Source of the DNA: Mixophyes australis
Taxonomy: Eukaryota > Chordata > Amphibia > Anura > Limnodynastidae
Length of the DNA stretch: 64,000 bases
Direction: 5' to 3'
Assembly: GCA_036250195.1 (NCBI GenBank)
Contig: JAVHZZ010000003.1
Span: 84,989,418 to 85,053,417, forward strand
The notes beneath the pieces were generated by a model. It was not told where the DNA came from, searched no databases, and saw only the letters and a program-made list of their open reading frames with translations. Positions 56,277 to 64,000 of the stretch are shown here, piece after piece. Position 1 is the first letter of the stretch; each line of letters begins with the position of its first letter. The position numbers and the translations under genes are program-made.

Positions 56277-57575
56277 TTGCACAACCAATCCTGCAGTATA
56301 AGCCCATTGGTACTGCAATATTACCAAGTTCACACATTCAGCAGTAAAAGTCCAGTGGTACTGCAATATTACAAAGTTCACACATTCTGCAGTATCAGTC
56401 CAGTGGTGCTGTGTCCTGTGCTCTGTCCTGCTGAGTTCCGTAGTGCTGCTGGGTCCTGTGCCGTGTCCTGTTCAGTCCAGTGGTGCTGTGTCCTGTGCTC
56501 TGTGCTTCTAAGGGCATAGTTATTTCCCCATTATTCCCAAGTTTTTAAAAAATAAAAAAAAAGTAAAAAAAAATAAAAAATTAAAAATTAAAAAAAAAAT
56601 ATATAATTATAACCAAATTTGCAAAACCAATCCAGCAGTATAAGTCCATTGGTACTGCAATATTACAAAGTTCACACATTCTGCAGTATCAGTCCATTGG
56701 TGCTGTGTCCTGTGCTCTGTCCTGCTGAGTTCCGTAGTGCTGCTGGGTCCTGTGCCGTGTCCTGTTCAGTCCAGTGGTGCTGTGTCCTGTGCTCTGTGCT
56801 TCTAAGGGCATAGTTATTTCCCCATTATTCCCAAGTTTTTAAAAAATAAAAAAAAAGTAAAAAAAAATAAAAAATTAAAAGTTAAAAAAAAAAAATATAA
56901 TTATAACCAAATTTGCAAAACCAATCCAGCAGTATAAGTCCATTGGTACTGCAATATTACAAAGTTCACACATTCTGCAGTATCAGTCCATTGGTGCTGT
57001 GTCCTGTGCTCTGTCCTGCTGAGTTCCGTAGTGCTGCTGGGTCCTGTGCCGTGTCCTGTTCAGTCCAGTGGTGCTGTGTCCTGTGCTCTGTGCTTCTAAG
57101 GGCATAGTTATTTCCCCATTATTCCCAAGTTTTTAAAAAATAAAAAAAAAGTAAAAAAAAATAAAAAATTAAAAGTTAAAAAAAAAATATATAATTATAA
57201 CCAAATTTGCAAAACCAATCCAGCAGTATAAGTCCATTGGTACTGCAATATTACAAAGTTCACACATTCTGCAGTATCAGTCCATTGGTGCTGTGTCCTG
57301 TGCTCTGTCCTGCTGAGTTCCGTAGTGCTGCTGGGTCCTGTGCCGTGTCCTGTTCAGTCCAGTGGTGCTGTGTCCTGTGCTCTGTGCTTCTAAGGGCATA
57401 GTTATTTCCCCATTATTCCCAAGTTTTTAAAAAATAAAAAAAAAGTAAAAAAAAATAAAAAATTAAAAATTAAAAAAAAAATATATAATTATAACCAAAT
57501 TTGCAAAACCAATCCAGCAGTATAAGTCCATTGGTACTGCAATATTACCAAGTTCACACATTCTGCAGTATCTTG
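56277..57575. repeat. 294-bp tandem array, about 4.3 copies
   Basis: Units begin near 56277 (a 342-bp variant), 56619, 56913 and 57207, with a partial unit at about 57500-57570. Each contains GTCCTGTGCTCTGTCCTGCT-type GC-rich sequence, an AAAAATAAAAAAAAAGTAAA block and ACTGCAATATTACAAAGTTC. The last copies are almost identical. The repeated 64-codon open frames within are shadows of the array. Confidence 0.93.
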
Positions 57576-57586
57576 TGCTACATATA

Positions 57587-58943
57587 ATGGAGACCAAAAA
57601 TTTGGAGGATAAAGTAGGGAAAGATCAAGACCCACTTCCTCCTAATGCTGAAGCTGCTGCCACTAGTCATGACATAGACGATGAAATGCCATCAACGTCG
57701 TCTGGCAAGCACGATGCCCAATCTCCTAGTACAGGGCATGTAAAATCCAAAAAGCCCAAGTTCTCAAAAAACAGCAAAAAGAGAAACTTAAAATCATCTG
57801 AGGAGAAACGTAAAGTTGGCAATATGCCATTTACGACACGTAGTGGCAAGGAACGGCTTAGGCCCTGGCCCGTGTTCATGACTAGTGGTCCAGCTTCACC
57901 CAAGGATCTAAGCCCTCCTCCCCCCCTACAAAAAATTTAAGAGAGTTATGCTGTCAGCAACAACAACAAAACAGCAAAGAACTCTGCCTTCTAAACAGAT
58001 GACATCACAAATCCCCAAGGCGAGTCCAAGGGTGTTGTTGGTTGTGAACCCTGACCTTCCCATCACTGTACGGGAAGAGGTGACTCCATCCAGCATTTGC
58101 AGCACGCCCTCTGCATATGCTGGAAGGATCACCCACAGTCCAGTTACAGATTTGGCTAATGAAGGTGTGAATGTTGTACACTGGGAGGAGGATATTGATG
58201 TAGCTGGCGCTGAGGAGGATGTTGATAATTATGATGCAGACAGATACCAAATTGCCTTTCTCAATTTCTATTTATATTCTAGATTATATAACGGCTGAAA
58301 AGTTTTCTGTTTTATTCCTAGTGGAGAGTGGATCTGATGCAGACAGATACCAAACTGCCTTTGTCCATTTCTTTGTATATTTGAATTTCTAGTTCTACAG
58401 TCTATGCAGGCTGCTTTATTTATATTCAACTACAAGTGTAGGGCCGGGGGGGGGGGAATAGATAGCCACCAAAGTAACGTGGTCCATTTAATTTCACTTT
58501 CTTGCTCCTCAGTCTATGCAGCCTGCTTTTTTTATCTTCAAAGTATTTATATTTACAAGCCTTGCAATCTAAATTAACTAGAGGTAGTGACGTGGTAGAA
58601 CTCCAAAAGGCAGTTTGGAAGCCCCTGTACAAACTGGCTCTATTTTTTAACTGAGTTGTCCCCCCTCCAGTGTGTACTCGGAAAGAGTTTTTAGTGCAGC
58701 GGGGAACCTGGTCAGTGAGCGGCGAAGGAGGTTGCTTCCTCACAACGTTGAAAAAATGATGTTTATAAAAATGAATAATCAATTCCTCAATGAAGTACAG
58801 CACTGCCCTCCAGACAGTACAGAGGGACTGTGGTTGTGGAGTCCAGCGGGGACGAATTGATAATGTGTGAGGAGGAGGAAGTACACACTGTAGGGGGAGA
58901 GGAATCAGAGGTTGAGGATGAGGACGACATCTTTCCTCAGTAG
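57587..58943 (+). pseudogene. hAT transposase gene with missing catalytic core (element 2)
   Basis: The N-terminal part starts METKNLEDKVGKDQDPLPPN (57587) and includes MPFTTRSGKERLRPWPV, aligning with MPFYTRSGKERMRPSPL in the intact protein of element 1. It stops at 57940; a second frame (57948-58298) continues with an acidic EEDIDVAGAEEDVDN. BED finger and catalytic Asp motifs are absent: the sequence jumps to AVWKPLYKLAL (about 58600) and, frameshifted, SERVFSAAGNLVSERRRRLL to MMFIKMN (58672 onward). A further frameshift leads to ESSGDELIMCEEEEVHT and the stop at 58941-58943. A protein cannot be made from it. Confidence 0.85.
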
Positions 58944-58998
58944 AGCCTGTTTAGTTTGTACAGGGAGAGATGAATTGTTTTATTGGTGTGGGGGCCCA

Positions 58999-59062
58999 AA
59001 CAAACCAATCATTTCAGCCACATTTGTTTGGTAGGCCCTGTCGCTGAAATGATTGGTTTGTT
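58999..59062. repeat. Hairpin with perfect 20-bp arms downstream of the element 2 gene
   Basis: AACAAACCAATCATTTCAGC (58999-59018) and its exact complement (59043-59062) flank a 24-bp loop. It lies just after the stop codon of the transposase remnant, in the former 3' untranslated region. Confidence 0.9.
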
Positions 59063-59330
59063 AAAGTGTGCATGTCCTATTTCAACAACATAAGGGTGGG
59101 TGGGAGGGCCCAAGGACAATTCCATCTTGCAACTTTTTTTTTGGCATTATGTGACCATTCAACAGTCGTTTGCCATGTTCAAAAAGTAAAAGAAAATGCC
59201 AACAAATTCAATAAATTAAATCAAAAGTTAAATGCCCTGTCATTATTTAAAACAAGAGGTTTTGACGTGCTAGAATTAGTGTAGTGTTAAGATGTTATAA
59301 ACACTACACTTGGAAATTGGAGGAGGTAAT

Positions 59331-59635
59331 GTGGCCCCGGTATCAAATTGGGTACCGGGCCACCCCACTACGCAGTCCAGATACTTGTTTGGTGGAATTC
59401 AGACCAGTTGAGGGTGTATTTATTTTATTGTGGCCCCGGTATCAAATTGGGTACCGGGGCCACTCCACTACGCAGTCCAGATACTTGTTTGGTGGAATTC
59501 AGACCAGTTGAGGGTGTATTTATTTTATTGTGGCCCCGGTATCAAAATGGGTACCGGGGCCACCCCACTACGCAGTCCAGATACTTGTTTGGTGGAATTC
59601 AGACCAGTTGAGGGTTTTATTATTATATTGTGGGG
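59331..59635. repeat. 100-bp tandem repeat with a GGCCCCGGTA palindrome, 3 copies
   Basis: TGGCCCCGGTATCAAATTGG and GTACCGGGGCCAC form a hairpin at the start of each unit (59331, 59430, 59530). The unit continues with CTACGCAGTCCAGATACTTG and GTGGAATTCAGACCAGTTGA. A single further copy of the hairpin occurs at about 60037-60071. Confidence 0.9.
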
Positions 59636-59675
59636 ACCACTCTATCTATACCACACTACAACTCTATACCACTCT

Positions 59676-59808
59676 ATTTAATACTTTAATTCTATTTAAT
59701 ACTTTAATTCTATTTAATACTTTAATTCTATTACTAATTACCATAAAGAGGAACTGCCGCTTCTATTTAATACTTTAATTCTATTAGTAGTTACCATAAA
59801 GAGGAACA
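59676..59808. repeat. 18-bp tandem repeat and a local direct duplication
   Basis: TCTATTTAATACTTTAAT repeats about three times at 59676-59735, and once more at 59761-59780 after a duplicated TTACCATAAAGAGGAAC segment. Confidence 0.8.
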
Positions 59809-60159
59809 AAATAAACCAATTTTACCAAAAGTATAATATGACTTAGACTTACAAACACTACACTTGAAAGATGGTGCCTTTAAATGAAAAAGTCAGTCTT
59901 CATTGCACGACTATGTGCAACAGGGACAGTTTTTTGGTTTACAAAGTCAACCAATAACACTTCGACCCTGTCTGTCTTTAACATACTTGATGGGATCTCA
60001 ATGACGAATTGTCTGTACCATGTTTGGAGGAGGTATTGTGGCCCCGGTACCAAATTGGGTACCGGGGCCACTCCACTATGCAGTCCAGATAGAGGTGTAT
60101 CAGATATTAAACAACGTTGACTGTTGCTGCAAAAATTTTAAATAATATTGTGGGGAACA

Positions 60160-60900
60160 CTACACTACGCAGTCCATAAACTTTTTGGGTGGAATTCAGA
60201 CCTGTGTAGGGTTTTTTAATAATATTGTGGTGACCCACTACTCTACGCAGTCCAGATACATTTATTGCTGCGAATCATACAAGTTCAGGGTTTTTAATAT
60301 ATATTGTGGTGACCCACTCCTCTACGCAGTCCAGATACATTTATTGCTGCGAATCATACAAGTTCAGGGTTTTTAATATATATTGTGGTGACCCACTCCT
60401 CTACGCAGTCCAGGTACATTTATTGGTGCGAATCATACAAGTTCAGGGTTTTTAATTTATATTGTGGTGACCCACTCCTCTACGCAGTCCAGGTACATTT
60501 ATTGGTGCGAATCATACAAGTTCAGGGTTTTTAATTTATATTGTGGTGACCCACTCCTCTACGCAGTCCAGGTACATTTATTGGTGCGAATCATACAAGT
60601 TCAGGGTTTTTAATATATATTGTGGTGACCCACTCCTCTACGCAGTTCAGGTACATTTATTGGTGCGAATCATACAAGTTCAGGGTTTTTAATATTTATT
60701 GTGGTGACCCACTCCTCTACGCAGTCCAGGTACATTTATTGGTGCGAATCATACAAGTTGATGGTTTTCTTATTATATATATTGTGGTGACCCACTCCTC
60801 TACGCAGTCCAGGTACATTTATTGGTGCGAATCATACAAGTTGATGGTTTTCTTATTATATATATTGTGGTGACCCACTCCTCTACGCAGTCCAGAAAGA
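60160..60900. repeat. 79-bp tandem array, about 9 copies
   Basis: ATTGTGGTGACCCACTCCTC with TACGCAGTCCAGGTACATTT recurs at 79 bp (60224, 60303, 60382, 60461, 60540, 60619, 60698), the last copies being slightly longer (about 82-84 bp). The core CTACGCAGTCCAGATAC is shared with the 100-bp repeat at 59331-59635, so the two arrays come from one ancestral unit. Confidence 0.9.
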
Positions 60901-61218
60901 TACCTCGTTGCAACGTTTTGGACTAATAACTATATTTTGAGGTGTTCAGAATACACTGTAAATTAGTGGAAATGCTTGTTATTGAATGTTATTGAGGTTA
61001 ATAATAGCGTAGGAGTGAAAATAAGCCCAAAAACTTGATTTTTAAACTTTTTATGTTTTTTTCAAAAAAAATCCGAATCCAAAACCTTAAATCCGAACCG
61101 AGACCTTTCGTCAAGTGTTTTGCGAGACAAATCCGAACCCCAAAAATAATGAAAATCCGGATCCAAAACACAAAACACGAGACCTCAAAAGTCGCCGGTG
61201 CACATCCCTAGTCAGGTG

Positions 61219-61849
61219 ATGGGACTTGTACTTTTCTCCAGCAAAACAAACCAAAACAAGGTCAGCAATCACATTAGTTCTCCTTTTTCCACCCCTTTAA
61301 GTAACAATACCCCCAGTTGGGTTCCAGCTAGAGTCAGCTCTTAGTCATGTAGATATCCAACTAACAGGGCAAGAAGGAGGAGGGAACCAGGAGCCCCGAT
61401 CCTCTGCATCTGCCATGCAGTGGGCCCATTATCTCCATGGACCCTGGTGCACTGCGCTTCCTGCACCAATGGTAGTTCCGCCACTGAATGGTACTCTGAA
61501 TGGAGGCTACTGTTCATTTCCCACCAAATCTGAAACTGCTTTAGGATGTCCATATGGATCAGCGATACTCAATGACAAGTAAGACAAAGCAATATTTTAT
61601 ACTCACTGTAAAAAAATTTTTTGCCAAGTTCACTGGGGGTCACGAAGCCTATTGCTATTCTTCAATGCTGCCGGGTCTCCCAATGAAATTAGCAAGAAAC
61701 TTCTTTGATCCTCAATAAATAGGCCACCAACTACTCAGTACAGCTCAGTACAAGTCAGGAGGTACTACTGTTTGGAACCAGGTCATGTGGTAACATGGTA
61801 ACCACATTTTATCACACAGTGAGCTCTGATCACTTTTCTTCTTTTGGCA
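61219..61849. other. Intergenic; possible hAT MITE remnant at 61365-61486
   Basis: CAATGGTAGTTCCGCCACTG ends at 61486 and resembles the CAGTGGCGGAAC end of a known style of frog hAT MITE; GGGCCCATTATCTCCATGGA inside also fits. The left end is missing, so it is a truncated copy at best. Confidence 0.35.
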
Positions 61850-62252
61850 AAGTCTAGTCACTTCCACCACCACTGGATTGTCCGCACATCTCCATGCTTC
61901 TGACTATTTGCTCTTACATAGCCATCTTAAATTCCCTAGATTACCCTATTATCATCCTCTACACAGCTAACACAAGACAACAACCCTCTGACCAACATTG
62001 CAACACACACAGCCCACTCAATACTTTTACCTTTGCATTCTAGCTGGTCCATTGTGCAATATGATGTAGCACATGCCCTTGTGTTTCTAACTCCCATTGT
62101 CCTATAGATTGTAAGCTTGCGAGCAGGGTTCTCTTACCTCTCTGTCTGTATGTATTACCCAGTATTGTCTTATCAATGTTTGTTCCCAATTGTAAAGTGC
62201 TACGGAATTTGCTGGCGCTAAATAAATAAATGTTGATGATGATGTTGATGAT
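61850..62252 (+). mobile_element. L2/CR1-type LINE 3' tail ending in GAT repeats
   Basis: ATAGATTGTAAGCTTGCGAG, CAGGGTTCTCTTACCTCT, then AAAGTGCTACGGAATTTGCT and GGCGCTAAATAAATAAATG followed by TTGATGATGATG. The part from 62103 is clear; the region 61850-62102 is probably the same untranslated region. No ORF2 is left. Confidence 0.7.
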
Positions 62253-64000
62253 AGCCAAAGGCGGGGAGGGAGAGTAGAAGATGGGAGCACATACAGCTGC
62301 TGTTGCTCCCATAGATCCCACTGCCATCTGGCCTACCCATGCATTACCCTGCACTATAAGGCAGCATATGAGGAAATAAGGGGGACATAGCAGGCTATGA
62401 GGTTATTTGGTGGAATGTGAGGCATATGAGGGGAGCCTGATATAGAGAGTATGTGTTTTGCTCTCGTACAGGAGACATTAAATATTTCAAATTTTGTCAT
62501 ACTGAAGTATATCACGTATCCCATAGCACGCATGCAAAGTGTTCACATTTATACTGTGTTAAATACACCTCTTTTCACCTTGCTGTGCATGACATACTAA
62601 ATATATACATTTTGCTGTAATGGAGAGCTGTAAAAAAAATGATGTCAGCGTGCTTTAAGCGCTACAGTAATCGGGCACCTTAATTTTGTGGCATTCAGTC
62701 CACTACATATCTTGGAGTGCTAATTTAAAATTGTGTTTCTAATCTAACACAGTGATTGAGTGCTGTGTCATGCTAATTTAAAATGGTGGTGGTGCTGTTT
62801 GCATGCTGTGTTATGGATTCATTTGCAGCATAAGGTGTATTAGTCATTTTACATATATTTTTTATACTTTTGATAAATATTTTTTTGGCAATGCACTATA
62901 AGGCATAAGAATAATTCTATTGGGTTATTTTGTATTTTAGTGGCAAATACAACTGGAAATGAGAAAACAATATTGATCTATTTTTGAAAGAGGAATTTTA
63001 AATAGTTAAAACTAGCTGTATTTTTTTTAAGTTAAAATGTTTTAGAGCCAACAGGCATAGAAACACTGACCATATGGTGTTACGGTTCTCTCCCTATAAT
63101 CTGGCTAGTAATGTAGCGAGAGCAGATTGATAATGCTAAAATATAGGAAGAACGGCCAAGCTGGATATGTTCAGAGCTGATCATCTGTCATTATACATGC
63201 TAAGATCTTTAGCTATCCATTATGTTTAAAAGGTTCAGATCCATTAATCAGTTTATAGCACTATGGTTTAAAAAGTGTTTAGAACTCTGTCGTTTGATAA
63301 TATGTTACAATACTGCACAGTTTTCACCCAGCAAGTTTCACAGGATTTGTAAAGAAAAAGTGAAAACTGATTTCTGCCGGATTATTTCTTACAATCAAGT
63401 TTGCTCGGGGAAAACAGAACCCAAAGCTTAGTCTGTGCATACATCTGCTCTCTGTCAGGATTCCTCTTGTAATGTTCACCATCAGTAGCTATCTTGCATG
63501 GAATGCAAATCTCAAAGACAAGCAGGGGAGCATGACATTCTCTCTCATATTGACTACCTGACTTACTGTCTCCATTTCCCATTTCTAATTGTCCAGGGCA
63601 GTGGAGAAGAGACAGGCTGACATCGTGTTTTCTGCCTTGCAGTTACTAAATGAATCATTTGACTAGAGTTAATCAATTTCCTAAGATTTAAATTCCCTTC
63701 TTCATGGCAGAGACCAAAGGAAGGAGGCTTCATAAGGTTAAATATCCAGTTAGATCTTGGCATATGCAAGGTTATTAATGCAGAAAAAATGATCACATGA
63801 GAAAAGAAAATTTACATTTTAAAATGTATTAGTTATACATACCATCATCTGCAGCTTGTTCATACTTATTGCTTATATTTTATTTATTTCTCAGGATAGA
63901 TAGGGCTTCCTTTTATTACCAGACTAATACAAATACCTTTTAATGGGAATTATACAGGGATATATGTGCATGATGCAAATATATTTATCCCACAAAATAT
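62253..64000. other. Intergenic, nothing recognised
   Basis: AT-rich; frames up to 77 codons without motifs. No repeat boundary identified. Confidence 0.45.

Larger units (their letters stand above)
55734..61210 (+). mobile_element. hAT element 2: non-autonomous, transposase core deleted
   Basis: The 5477-bp element starts TAGAGATGAGCGCAC and ends GGTGCACATCCCTA (complement TAGGGATGTGCACC). Perfect 8-bp duplications GTCAGGTG flank it at 55726-55733 and 61211-61218. It holds a promoter block, GCTGTGCTGTTTAGTTCT repeats, a 294-bp array, both ends of a transposase gene (57587-58943), a hairpin, a 100-bp and a 79-bp array and a CAAAAC-containing 3' end. The end sequences match element 3 and are related to element 1, which is inserted in opposite orientation 2.2 kb away. 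Confidence 0.93.

Noticed and set aside
56619..57401. Three identical 64-codon frames as a gene family
   Set aside because: They are the same reading of successive 294-bp repeat units.

Overview
The window looks like repeat-rich intergenic DNA from a vertebrate, most probably a frog or toad. That is an inference from the repeat content: BED-finger hAT transposons, a tyrosine-recombinase (DIRS/Ngaro-like) retroelement with an SGNH hydrolase domain, a Penelope-like element, L2/CR1-type LINE pieces and many palindromic MITEs. I see no host gene exon, tRNA, rRNA or CRISPR array. The only long intact reading frame is a transposase.

Layout. Positions 1-927 are the 3' end of an L1/Tx1-like LINE. 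Positions 3.6-11.2 kb hold two copies of one short hairpin MITE, a GC-rich hAT MITE, a possible LTR, a 966-bp insert with 17-bp target duplications, and the 3' end of an L2/CR1-type LINE. Positions 11.4-16.3 kb hold a decayed minus-strand tyrosine-recombinase retroelement with gag, RNase H, recombinase and SGNH remnants. Positions 16.3-23 kb are mostly unrecognised sequence with small palindromes and MITEs.

Positions 23148-24961 are a deleted hAT element (element 3) with an 8-bp target duplication. Positions 26.5-29.6 kb hold a 43-bp minisatellite on both sides of an L2/CR1-type LINE fragment whose ORF2 keeps a 2A-like GDISPNPG motif and an endonuclease. Positions 31-33 kb carry two 175-bp MITEs that differ by inversion of their central loop. 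Positions 35.4-36.6 kb are a broken Penelope-like reverse transcriptase. Positions 40.6-43.3 kb are GC-rich, with an Arg/Lys-rich ORF followed by an unusual array of about 16 tiny stem-loops with compensating base changes.

The main feature is a group of three related hAT elements. Element 1 (47679-53534, minus) has an intact 997-codon transposase, matching 8-bp target duplications and sixteen 100-bp repeats upstream of the gene. Element 2 (55734-61210, plus) keeps only the two ends of the transposase and carries several tandem arrays. Element 3 is a shorter deletion derivative related to element 2. All three keep the same 5' promoter block: TCTCGCGATA, then 9 nt, then a TATA box (degenerate in element 3). 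Element 1 could supply transposase to the other two; whether it recognises their ends is inference.
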